From Neostapfia colusana (taxonomy: Eukaryota; Streptophyta; Magnoliopsida; Poales; Poaceae): 64,000 bases of DNA. Positions 1-9,513 of this stretch are shown here, piece by piece. Made by a program: the position numbers and the translations under genes. Numbering within the stretch: position 1 is the first letter of the stretch; each line of letters begins with the position of its first letter. Where the stretch lies: NCBI GenBank assembly GCA_030760725.1, contig JASWHV010000003.1, forward strand, positions 65,181,264-65,245,263. Reading direction: 5' to 3'. The notes beneath the pieces are model-generated. The model was not told the DNA's origin. It searched no databases and saw only the letters and a program-made list of their open reading frames with translations.

Positions 1-600
1 TAAGAGCTCATAGTCCTAGTTTTGGTTGAGTGGAGTGAAGATTTGAGATAGCCCTGGGAATAGGCCGGACTTGTCCTGGCTGGAGGCCGGACTATTCCTG
101 TACATAGGACTGATCCGATGTAGAATGGAAAAAGTGGTTCTGTGTGAGTTCGGACTTGTCCGGGACGGGAGGTCGGACTAGTCCGAAGTATCGGACTAAT
201 CCGATATAGAACGGAACAAGAGTTTCTGTGTGAGTTCGGACTTGTCTGTCTCGGGACGGACTAGTCCGTGGAGAGAGTGTCTGAGTTCTTCAGGAGCTAA
301 GTGCTGAAGGACTGGACTAGTCCGCTCTTTGAGGCTAGACTATTCCGCATGCTCAGACTAGTCCGTTTCCAACCGGAACAAGAGTTTCTGTGTGAGATCG
401 GACTAGTCCTCTGTGTGTTGGACTAGTCCGTTTGGAACCACGAAGTAGCTGCAGGGACTAAGGCTTGATGGCCAGACTTGTCCGCCCATGGAGGCCGGAC
501 TAGCCCGGTGAACCAGACTGTCCGTTCTCAAGCGGAACAATGGTCTCTGTGTGAGATTAGACTAGTCCGTTGTGGACCGGACTAGTTCATTGTATGTGAC
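1..600. repeat. Degenerate tandem array of GGACTAGTCCG palindromes
   Basis: The palindrome GGACTAGTCCG and one- or two-base variants (GGACTTGTCCG, GGACTAATCCG) occur about a dozen times. They sit in larger units that begin with a conserved segment around GGAACAAGAGTTTCTGTGTG, near 126, 213, 372 and 533, giving a period of roughly 80 or 160 bp. The array occupies the upstream part of the LTR, where tandem enhancer-like repeats are common. Function is not shown. Confidence 0.7.
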
Positions 601-734
601 CATTTAGTTGGTAGAATCTGACCGTTTTAGTTGGTAGAATCCGACCGTTTAGTAGGTGAAGAGTGATGTCATCGGTCCCTGTAGGCCAGGCTAGTCCGGG
701 CTTTGACAGTTGGCAACGGCTAGTTACCAGGACC

Positions 735-745
735 TCTATAAAAAG
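735..745 (+). promoter_or_regulatory. TATA box of the copia-like LTR
   Basis: CTATAAAAAGG lies downstream of the palindrome array and about 530 bp before the C-rich LTR terminus, the expected position of an LTR core promoter. The call rests on motif and position only. Confidence 0.5.
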
Positions 746-1275
746 GGGTTGCCCGGACCTCAATGGAGAGAACAAGCACCCTAACGACGAAATAGCCTTC
801 CTAGAGCTTTTCTAGTCCCCTCTCTTCAAGTTCTTGGAACTCAAAGTGTGACTCTTGAGGGTTTGTGAGTTTTGGGAAGAGGAGAAGAAGGGGAGTGTGC
901 ACTATAGAGCTCTTGGTTGATTCTCTAGCACTGAGTGAGAAGTGTGCTGCTGAAGAGCATTGGCTTGTAAGTGCTTTGAGCTGAGTTCTCATGGGAGCCT
1001 CAAGTTGTGAGTTGCCCCATGATATACTGTGAAGAATTTATGATATAGTGGAAAACAAGCCGACCTTGGTGGTGGCTTGGTGAGGAAAAGGTTTAGAGCA
1101 ACCTGGTCCTTGGTGGACTCCTCAACGTGAACGTAGGCTTCTTTGTGGAGCTGAACCACGGGATAAATATTGTGTCCTTGTCTTGTTGAGCCAAAACTTA
1201 CTCTGTGAACTAATCATTTTTATTAAGCCGTATTTCAGATTTTCCGCCTATTCACCCCCCTCTAGGCAACTTTCA

Positions 1276-2315
1276 ATCAATTATGATGCACAAACTTTAC
1301 TCAAGATGCAATGAGGTGAATGAATGCAATTCCTATGGTGCAGTTTTATAAAAATCAGTTTGCACGTGTTTTTGCATGTTTTAGCAGGCTTTCATGGGGT
1401 TTTATGATGATCAAGGCTGCTGGGATCAAGTGTGGATGTGGTAATGATCTTCACCCTCTTTGTAGGTCAACCCACCGTCAAAAATTGACCAAAACATGGT
1501 CTGTCCACATGCAGATTTCTCTGCTCGTAGGGGGTGGATAAAACGGGTGCGTAAAAACAGTGGCGACATCGTAAGAGGGGTAACGAAGACCTACCTCACT
1601 TCTTCTTTGCGGCAGGACCTCCTTCCTTGCAATGGCAGCAGCATAAGATTTTCTATGGAGAATTATGAAGCTGCGGCTAGGGGAGAATGTCTGGGGCTTC
1701 TTCTCTGGCGACGGCGAGGCGTGACGGAGCTCAACGGCGGCCAAACTCCAGCAGGGGGGGGTGGCGACTTGGCAGCAAGGGAGAGGGGGCGGCCAAAAGG
1801 GGGATGCGGGTGCGGCTAGGGAAGAAGGGTTATATTTATAAGGGGGGGGGGAAGAGCTAGGGTGGCTAGAATTTTAGCAACCCAATTATCCAAGGGCTGA
1901 GATTTAATTTTAAAAGAGGTGGGAGCTAGGGGCTGGGATTTTATTATTTATTTTCCACCAACGGCTGAGATTAATTGATAAATAAAAGCCCACAAAAAAT
2001 TTCCAACAAGGGGGGTCGGCTAGGGTTTCCCCCCTTAGTGGGCTGTGGCCAAGGTGTGGGGCCAAGTAGGGTTTCCCCTAAGTGGTGCGGCCAAATTAGG
2101 GGAGAGGGGAATTTGAGGGAAAATTGGGGGATTTGGGGAAAAATTTGGGTGGCCCAATTTGGCTATTTTATTTATTTTTTTTCTTATTATTTTTATTTCT
2201 TTTCATTTTCTATTTATGTTCATTATTTTCCATTTCTATTTCCTTTATTATTTTATTAGGTTCTGTATTCCTCTCTTTATTTCTTCTTCTTTTTAAATGC
2301 TTCTCTATATGAAAA
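1276..2315. other. Unassigned repeat-like spacer
   Basis: No gene is recognised. The left half is mixed sequence. Around 1560-1830 it becomes GC-rich with short G runs, and a minus-strand TATA-like motif (TATAAATATA) lies near 1830-1842. That minus-strand arrangement resembles the promoter region of the Tekay-like LTRs elsewhere in the window, so part may be an LTR fragment (inference). The segment 1990-2115 repeats TAGGGTTTCCCC twice, and 2165-2300 is T-rich. The left boundary of the MULE block should lie here, but I could not see a terminal inverted repeat. Confidence 0.35.
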
Positions 2316-4470
2316 ATGTATGCAGTGCATGGTAGTGAAATTGAGGGTGTTACAAATACAATAACAGCAGAGTCTCTTTTCAAAAATAAACAAGCATTGC
2401 AAGATGTTGTTAAATACTGGTCCCTTTCAGTGAAAAGATCATTTAAGGTTTCTCGATCCACTAAGAAACTTTATGATATCAGATGCTTATCAACCAGTTG
2501 TCCGTTTCATGTTTGCGGATATGCAGAGAAATGGAGTGGCCTTTGGAAGTGTTCTACTGTGATTGATCATGCGTGCGAGTTGCAAATCACATGTGTGCTT
2601 GTATGGTTGATAATATTTTTTTTTGAGCCTAAATCTATTATCAACACATTGAGCAAGATTTTAAGTATACAATAAGCCACTCCAAAGCTTGGAAGGCGAA
2701 ACAGAAGGTTATTGAGGCAAGATTTGGTACTTATGAAGTATCGTATGATAATCTTCCAAAGTTACTTCATACTATTAGAAGTCGGAATGTTGGCACAGCT
2801 GTTGATATCGTGGATGTTCCAAACCCTAGGCATCCTGGGAAACTTATTCTTCACCGTGCATTCTTTTCACTAGGTCAAGCATAAACGCATTTTGATATTG
2901 TAGATCCATTTTGTGTATGGATGGTACGTTCCTAACCGGAAAGTACAAAGGTCAAATTCTAGCAGCTATTGGAGTTGATGGCGATAATCAAATTTTACCC
3001 GTGGCCTTTGCATTTGTGAAGAGTGAAAATGCTGACAGTTGGTACTGGTTCTGAAACGGGTTAGAGTTGATGTAGTGCAAGGCCGAGAAAATGTATGTGT
3101 CATAACGACCATCACGCTGGTTTGTTGAAGGCAATAACGGATATCAAATACGGCTACGCAGAGAGCTCTCCCACCAGTTTGTTCGGATATAGAATCAAGG
3201 TGGTGTATGAGGCACTTGGGTGCAAATTTTTACAGTCACGTCAAGAACAAACAACTCATGAACATGTTTAAGCGTCTCTGTAGTCAGAATCAAGAGAGGA
3301 AGTTCAATGCTTTGTGGCGTCGTCTTGATGAGCTCACAAATAAACAAACCGAGGAGGTACGTGGAAGGCATAGTAATGAAGACGCCTCTGAACCACTCTC
3401 CACCGTTCCTTCAACCGAACATACTATATCTCGTAGGGCTGGATCATCTATCAGACGTTTCTCACATTGGATTCATAATGAGCCGAAAGAGAAATGGTCG
3501 TTGTTATATGACACACACGGTGCTAGGTACAAAATTATGACAACTAATTTAGCCGAGGTATATAATTATTTGTTATACTTTTAATTATTCTTAAAATTAG
3601 TAGTACTACAAATTAATGCAAGTTTCCTATAGGTCTATAATTTTGTCCTACGTGGGTCAAGAGTGTTCCCACTGGTTGGTATTGTTGAAGGAATCTTGAA
3701 TGGAACGATGAAGTACTTTCGTGAGCGTTTTGCAAAAGCTTCTCTATTGATGGCTGATCCTAATTTAGTCTTCTCAAAATTTGTTTATTACTACATGGAC
3801 GAGAAGATTAAAAAGGCTCACTTGCATAGTGTCAAACAAACTGGAACTTTGCAGAACAGGTTTGAGATCACATGCAGAGCCAGAGACAGACGTTGTGCCA
3901 CAAATGAACGGACTGTGCATGAGTGCGTTCTTCATGAGACCTCTGCCATATGTACATGTATGAATCCAAAGCTCCTCCATAGACCTTGTTCTCATGTCAC
4001 TGTCGCCTGCAGTCGGAGTCAATTATCTCCAACTATATATGTGTCACAGTACTTTTCAAAGAGACTTTGCACACAACCTGGTACGCAGAGATATTTGGTT
4101 ACCAAATTTTTGGTGAATTCACTAATGATCCTGGACCAGAATTCGAAAGAGGCCCTAATTATCTGAGGTTGAAGCAGACTCGTGGCCGGCGTAAAACTAG
4201 ATGTATAAGAAATGATATGGACGAGTGCTCGTCGTCGCAACAAGTGAGATGTAGCAACTGTAACGAAGTTGGCCATAGTTACAAGAATTGCGTTTGGCGT
4301 AATGTTCCGGGAGCAGCAGAAGCGGGACTTTCAGGAAATCCGCATGACGGGAGGCGTCCTCGTGGTCGTCGCTCACGGCGGGATGATCAATCATTTGATT
4401 TGTTAGACAAATTTTTTTACTGTAAATTTTTTTATGTAACCTCATCATGTATTACAGATGTTGTTGTTTA
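2316..4470 (+). pseudogene. Mutator-like (MULE, MuDR/mudrA-type) transposase, degraded
   Basis: Reading across frames, the product has the MULE transposase order. A N-terminal MuDR DNA-binding part contains CPFHV near 2500. The MULE catalytic domain (DGTFLTGKYKG near 2920, then DHHAGLLKAI near 3103) carries the first two acidic positions. TTNLAE (3540-3557) is separated from VYNFVLRG by a 75-bp GT-AG intron at 3558-3632. A SWIM zinc finger (C-C-H pattern, CTCMNPKLLHRPCSHV near 3955-3998) and a C-terminal CCHC knuckle CSNCNEVGHSYKNC (near 4252-4293) follow. Such proteins cut and paste DNA by binding the element's terminal repeats. At least five frameshifts or stops break the frame (for example TGA near 3053 and a shift near 4050), so the gene is dead. 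Family identity is certain from domain order; element boundaries are not visible. Confidence 0.9.
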
Positions 4471-4550
4471 AGAACAATATCGTTGATTAAAAATTAACAT
4501 AAGTTCATAATTTATTCGTACCTACAATTTTTGTTATTTTTATTTAACAG

Positions 4551-6930
4551 CAACCGACTAACCTATGACCGTTACCTAGTTACTGCGTTGGTCGACCGAT
4601 GGAGACCGGATACACACACTTTCCACATGCCTTGTGGGGAGATGACAGTCACGCTCCAGGACTATCATACCTATTAGGGTTTCCGCTCGCAGGGCAGGCC
4701 GTTTGTAGGCCAGACTTCTCGGATGGATGGCGTGAGGACCTACAGGCCCGTTTCTCTAGCGTCGTACTACACTTGAGGTACACTCAGAGTCACGGTTCGG
4801 CAAGACCGAGACTCGGTTGCAGCAGTACGAGATAAGTTTAGTTGAATTTTATGTATAATATGTCTTAATGAGTAATAATTGTAACAATACATAATTTTTT
4901 TGTTCCTTTCAGCCCGAGAACATCCACTCGAACGCGGATGAGTACACTATCTCTAGACACTTGGAGGCGTACCTTCTATGGCTTTTCGGGTGGATCCTGT
5001 TCACAGACTCACACGGGGACACGGTCGATAAGCACCTTATCTACTTCGCCAGAGAGATAGCGGACAGTCTCCGTCATGCAGTTCCACAGTACAGTTGGGG
5101 TTCAGCTGTGCTAGCAGCTATGTATCGAGGTCTTTGTACGACATGTACAAAGGTAAGTTACTATAAACAAATTGTTTAAATATTTCTTAAATTGACATGT
5201 CTTAATCAAGTTTCATTTAATATTTCTATTGTTCATAGGTGGCGGCGGATGGCATATTGTCTAGGTGTCCGTTGTGCTGATCCCCTGGGCGTACGAGCGG
5301 TTCTCGATAGGTTGGCCTAGATTGGACGTCACCCTCTACGGCGACGCCTTGTACGGGAACACCGAGGAGGACATGCCAATGATGGGCACATTGTGGACTC
5401 GACGCAGGCTATGTTAACTTGTAATACATATATGTTCATTGTTAACATAGCTATTTGTTTCGTTATAATATTTTTTGTTTTGCAGCGTACTTGGGCTGAC
5501 GACACGGTGCACAGGGGCTACCCGGAGTATACGATGTCATTTGACCGCCTAGAGACGGACAACGACGTCGTATGGACTCCGTTTTCGTACGAGGCTGTGG
5601 AGCGTCGCGCACCTGCTGGCTTGTCGTTGTTGTGCACGAGAGATACGGACGTGTGGTGGACACGGAAGACTCTCGAGTACGACATCTGCGTGGAGGAGTA
5701 CTCCCCTCACAGAGTTATGCGGCAATTCGGGCGGCAGCAGGTCTTCCCAGTTCCTAGGGGCCTCCCAGTTCCTCCTACCGCACACACGTAAGTAGTTTCC
5801 TTTATTTGTATATTTAACTTACATAAGTTTTAATCACTGAGTAACGTTAGATTTTGCTCGCACACACACACGGAAGGGTTTTTTCTACGCCCGTTTTCTT
5901 GCCTCGCATGGAGGCTTGGGTACAACAGTGGGCAGAGGCATCTCAGGACGTAATTGCGGATGCATTCCCGTTCACCGCAAAGTTCTATGCGGAGTAGCTA
6001 CGGTGGTACGTCTCTCGTACACGTACGCGAGTATCATACGTCCCAGCAGAGCCGGAGGCACATGTCGCGTGGTCTACCGACACTTACCCTCGACACAGAG
6101 ATCGTAACACTTTAATTGTAGTAAGTTTCGTATTACTATTTTCAGAGTTGCGTAAGTTTTCTTATAATTTGTATTATTATATTTTTTCGTTTGCAGTTTC
6201 AAATGCTTAGGAGTGCCGAGGTCGATTCGAGGGCGATGGTCAAAAGGGCGGAGCTAGGCTTGCACATCTCGGCACAAGAGAACACAACAGCCTAGAAGAA
6301 AATGCATAAGTACATCGCCGACGCCATGAAACACATGTCTCTGTCGTGCACGGAGTCTTGTCGTCAAGACTCCTCCGTACAACAGCCGTTCATCGCACTG
6401 ACAATGACTGTTCCACCGCCAGCTTCCGTTCATACACCAGGTACGACATACAAAGACTTCTCATTTTTACTAATACGTTGAACGTAGTAATTAAGACTAT
6501 TTTCTGTGTAGTCCCTTCAATGTCCTACGTTCGTCCTATGCAACCCGATGACATTGTTAGGACATCTAACTGGTGCAGTGGTACGTGTCAGTTTAATTCA
6601 TATTTATTAATATTAATAGTTATTGATAAATCGGACAAATAATAATTTTTGTAGGTTTTGAGGATCCGTCTTACGGTTCTGATGCGACGCAACAGGATTT
6701 GGTAGTCTCCCTCGACTAGGAAGCCTATTTCACCGATGCTATGGCGGAAAAACACGCTTCCTCAGACGCAAGGACCTCCGCATCCGACGTAGCTGGTGCA
6801 GGACGCGACCCCGACAGGAGCTCCTAGGACTAGGAGCCCGCCTGATCCGCTAACCGATGCAAACCACGTATGAGCGGCGCGTAGGGCTGCTAGGGGTGGA
6901 CGTGGGAAGCGTTCTAGGCGTTGATGTATT
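4551..6930 (+). pseudogene. Plant mobile domain (PMD, MAIN/MAIL-like) gene, eight visible exons, degraded
   Basis: Exon pieces bounded by good GT/AG signals read as a plant mobile domain: 4551-4834, 4913-5152, 5239-about 5409, 5486-5787, about 5852-6110, 6197-6440, 6512-6580 and 6655-about 6927. Diagnostic stretches are [55 protein letters not shown] and AEDTVHRG-like text in exon 4. PMD proteins are known both as host nuclear factors (MAIN, MAIL1) and inside plant transposons; their biochemistry is unclear. The frame is broken by a shift near 4660 and by stops in exons 3, 5, 6 and 8. The first exon opens at a splice acceptor (TATTTAACAG, 4541-4550) without an ATG, about 80 bp after the transposase. 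It may therefore have been a downstream exon of the transposase gene or have lost its own first exon. Confidence 0.85.
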
Positions 6931-7084
6931 GTGTCATTTAATTTTTGTTTTTGTTTCACTCTATGTATCATATCTTTTAAGATAATTAATTTATATATCT
7001 TCTTTTTGCACGTTACTTTGTGTCCTAAATATTAACTCTTTTAAAACCAAAAGACCAAACAACAAATAAGCAAAGTGTTCCTGA

Positions 7085-7180
7085 TGACGGATTCAAAATC
7101 GTCCACGAGTTGGACGAGTCGTCCAAGACGTGGATGACTCGTCTATATAGTAAACGAGTTGTCCACGGGGTGGACGACAT
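7085..7180. repeat. GTCGTCCA/TGGACGAC palindrome cluster upstream of the GRF gene
   Basis: GGACGAGTCGTCC, TGGATGACTCGTC, AACGAGTTGTCC and GTCCACGGGGTGGAC lie head to tail in about 95 bp and end just before the TATA box at 7186. The same motif builds the 20-bp array at 8025-8280 and the cluster at 9377-9513. Position suggests a promoter or transposase-binding role (inference). Confidence 0.75.
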
Positions 7181-7185
7181 TAGCC

Positions 7186-7193
7186 CTATAAAA
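7186..7193 (+). promoter_or_regulatory. TATA box of the GRF zinc-finger gene
   Basis: CTATAAAA lies 62 bp before the ATG at 7255 and directly after the palindrome cluster. It is a standard plant core-promoter arrangement. Confidence 0.6.
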
Positions 7194-7254
7194 GTCATAG
7201 CGCCACAAGAGTCACCATTACGAACTGAGAGTGAGCGAAGAGAGTACTAAAACA

Positions 7255-7748
7255 ATGGAGAGCAGAGGTCGTGGTAGGATTGGAGTGGAAAACATTAGAT
7301 CGGTGCGTCCCGACTACTTGGTGGATGGTCCTGATTGGTATGAACCACCGGTAGACAGGTCCCCGGTTCTAAGCAAGACTGATTTTGGTGTGTTCAATCC
7401 TCTTCGTCCATATGATAGCACGAAAGAAGAGTGGCCCAAATGCCGCTGTGGACTTGATTGTGTTGTGCAAATGAAGGATGGAAGGGAGGGTAGCGGTCGT
7501 CGATTCTTTTGTTGTCCTAACGGTGGAGTAAGTTCAAAATACATATTATTTTTGAGCTGCAATATTGTCATTTTTGACCTTTTTTGCTATTTGACTAGTG
7601 CTACTTTGATGGCAATAACTGCGGATACACACTCTGGGTTGACCCACCGCCAATCAAGACAACTGAAGATTACATTAAATATTTACAGGATCAAAACCGA
7701 GATATGGTTGCTGAACTTGTGGAACTGGAGTCACAGGTATTCGAGTAG
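7255..7748 (+). CDS. GRF-type zinc-finger protein of the MULE/PMD block (one intron, probable premature stop)
   Basis: Exon 1 is 7255-7527, the intron 7528-7598 (GTAAGT...CTAG) and exon 2 7599-7748. The ATG at 7255 follows a purine-rich leader and is preferred to the upstream in-frame GTG at 7231. The spliced product carries a GRF zinc finger: CRCGLDC, then GRRFFCCPNGG, then CYFDGNNCGYTLWVDPP formed across the splice junction. It ends in a short helical tail. GRF fingers bind single-stranded nucleic acid in several DNA-repair proteins, and short GRF genes are common beside grass transposons. The TAG at 7746-7748 may be a mutation: the same frame stays open for 23 more codons to TAA at 7818-7820 and reads a Cys/His-rich tail (ARPVCNNKDCECPHHKPN). 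It is otherwise the best-preserved gene of the block. Confidence 0.75.
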
Positions 7749-7820
7749 ATAGGTGCTAGACCCGTGTGCAACAACAAGGATTGCGAATGTCCTCACCACA
7801 AGCCAAATCCTACCCGTTAA

Positions 7821-8024
7821 AACTAGGTTTCACTAATGTGCAGCAACATGTATGCTCACAATGTATCCTTCTAATGTATGATCTTCTACTTCGAATTTTA
7901 ATAACCATGGGCAAGAGTAACTACTAGTGTTCTATGATGTTCGCACAAAAGTGAAATCAACCGTTATCGGTGGTTCCAAATACAAATTATCTATTTTGCC
8001 ATCAATCACTAGGCACTTTTAACT
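7821..8024. other. AT-rich intergenic spacer
   Basis: This is the 3' flank of the GRF gene and upstream flank of the next promoter. I see no coding or repeat signal. Confidence 0.5.
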
Positions 8025-8280
8025 GGACGACTAGTCCACCTACTAGATGACTCGTACAACTGATGGACGAGTCGTACAACGGATGGACTAGCCGTACAAC
8101 TGATGGACTAGTCATCCACCTACTGGAAGACTCGTCCACCTAGTGGACGAGTCGTACAACTGATGGATGAGTCGTACAACTGATGGACTAGCCGTACAAC
8201 TGATGGACTAGTCGTCCACGTACTGGACGACTCGTTCACCTACTAGACGAATCGTCCATCTGGTGGGCGAGTCGTCTAGC
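8025..8280. repeat. Thirteen head-to-tail 20-bp repeats immediately upstream of a TATA box
   Basis: The stretch divides without gaps into twelve 20-bp units and one 16-bp unit, of the type GGACGAGTCGTACAACTGAT. Variants exchange GACGAG, GACTAG, GATGAG and TACAA/TCCAC. A five-unit (100-bp) higher-order order is visible: units 2-6 resemble units 7-11. Most units contain a full or partial GGACNNGTCC palindrome. The TATA box at 8291 begins 11 bp after the array. Confidence 0.9.
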
Positions 8281-8290
8281 TTCGATCGTC

Positions 8291-8298
8291 TATTTAAG
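8291..8298 (+). promoter_or_regulatory. TATA box of the coiled-coil accessory gene
   Basis: TATTTAAG lies 54 bp before the ATG at 8352 and 11 bp after the 20-bp array, matching the layout of the GRF gene upstream. Confidence 0.55.
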
Positions 8299-8351
8299 AG
8301 CACTCCGCACATTCGCCACAACCACACTTCACAGACTCAACTCTAGCAGAC

Positions 8352-9011
8352 ATGGACTCACCTTGCTCACCACCAAATAAAAAAGAGAGAGTTCACGTTC
8401 TAGAGGGATTACAACCGCCAATGTGTCTATGTGGCACTGATTGTCGGGTTCGTAAAAGATCTAAGACCGGGGGTCATCTACATTTTGCGGCTATGGATGT
8501 GCAACAACTATGAATATAACCCCCCTCATAGGACCACGACATTCTTCCCGAATGGTAGACGTCAGGTAACATATTTACTTCACAGATCTATAAATTTTGC
8601 ATTCACATTTTATCTCAAATCTTCATAACAACACATCATTAATCATGCAGTCCCCACCGCCCCTTTGTGAGTTCACACAGTACATCGATAACGAACAAAC
8701 AACGGAAGACGTCGAGTACGTACAAATGATGCATATAGATGCCTGGGATAAGTTCCACTACGAGATGGAGTACGAAAAGCAGGTTGCAGCAGGAGAGGAA
8801 GGAGGCGGTTGAACAGGAGGAGCATCGGCGCAAACGTCAGGAAGAACTTCAAAGAATCAAGGAAAAGTATTGTCGCCAGGCTCAGGAGGAAGAACGTAAT
8901 GCTCGTCAGGCTAGAGAGGATGAACGGGAGCGCTTAAGCGAGAGAGCACGTCGCACAAGGGATGCCAGGCCGGATGCATTGCGCAAGGGAAAATATCCCC
9001 GTTGCACTTAG
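8352..9011 (+). pseudogene. Grass transposon-associated Cys-rich/coiled-coil protein, two exons, frameshifted
   Basis: Exon 1 starts at ATG 8352 (MDSPCSPPNKKERVHVLEG), reads a Cys motif MCLCGTDC, then needs a frame change to continue as LWMCNNYEYNPP. It ends at a GTAACA donor near 8566. Exon 2, from about 8648, reads PPPLCEFTQYIDNE and, after another shift near 8805, a highly charged coiled coil of Glu/Arg heptads. It ends DALRKGKYPRCT at 9009 with TAG. I recognise this layout (Cys motif, LCEFxQ(Y/W)ID, charged coil, KGKYPR terminus) as a recurrent hypothetical protein near grass MULEs; no biochemical role is known to me. The gene is co-oriented with, and promoter-matched to, the GRF gene, so the two probably belonged to one element. 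Two frameshifts make it non-functional as read. Confidence 0.65.
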
Positions 9012-9376
9012 TAGAATCTATATTTGGCATTTAATAAACTTCGTAATGTATCCAATGACGAGTGTTTTTAATCAAGCGATGGTGTTATTGTGCTAAAATT
9101 ACTTCCATAAAAAGATATTTTTAATATGTCTCTAAGTATTTAAAAAAGAAAAATAAACGAATTCGAACAAACAAAATTCAATAATCAAACTTGTGATCGT
9201 ATTGCATAATTCAAAATTACGTAACATATAATCTATTAAACAAAAGTCATATTATTAACATTTCATAAAATCATAAAATAGTATACTACATTTACTTCTG
9301 TAAATTTTTTTTGTAAAAATGTCTTTAAATGGGAGCTGAAGTGCTAATCTCGGCCCATTTGCTGTAGAGGAATCCT
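9012..9376. other. AT-rich 3' flank
   Basis: The segment is very AT-rich and holds no ORF of note. It separates the coiled-coil gene from the downstream palindrome cluster. Confidence 0.5.
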
Positions 9377-9513
9377 GTCGTCCACGCGGGGGACGACTGG
9401 TTTAAGTGGCCATGTCGTCCATGGGGTGGACCACTGGGTGGCCTACGTGGCCCAATGTTCACGGTGTGGACGTTTGTTGTCAACGTGGATAAATCGTCCA
9501 CCCCGTGGACGAC
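9377..9513. repeat. Downstream GTCGTCCAC...GTGGACGAC palindrome cluster
   Basis: GTCGTCCACGCGGGGGACGAC opens the stretch and TCGTCCACCCCGTGGACGAC closes it. Looser copies (GTCGTCCATGGGGTGGACCAC, CACGGTGTGGACG) lie between. Together with the upstream arrays it brackets the GRF and coiled-coil genes, and it may lie near the right end of the MULE block (inference). Confidence 0.7.

Larger units (their letters stand above)
1..1275 (+). mobile_element. 3' part of a copia-like LTR (left end outside window)
   Basis: The segment has an LTR layout. A repeat-rich upstream part is followed by a TATA box near 735, a transcribed leader, and a C-rich 3' end (CACCCCCCTCTAGGC) running to ...TTTCA at about 1275. 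This C-rich terminus is typical of plant Ty1/copia LTRs of the SIRE/Maximus type (family knowledge; the assignment is inference). The bases after 1275 contain no TGGTATCAGAG primer-binding site, so this is a 3' LTR or a solo LTR rather than a 5' LTR. The left end lies before the window. No coding capacity is seen. Confidence 0.6.

Noticed and set aside
7231..7254. GTG start for the GRF gene
   Set aside because: Plant translation starts at ATG here. ATG 7255 is in frame, in good context and downstream of the TATA box.
8025..8280. Possible CRISPR array
   Set aside because: The units are contiguous 20-bp tandem repeats without unique spacers, in plant DNA, so it is a tandem repeat only.
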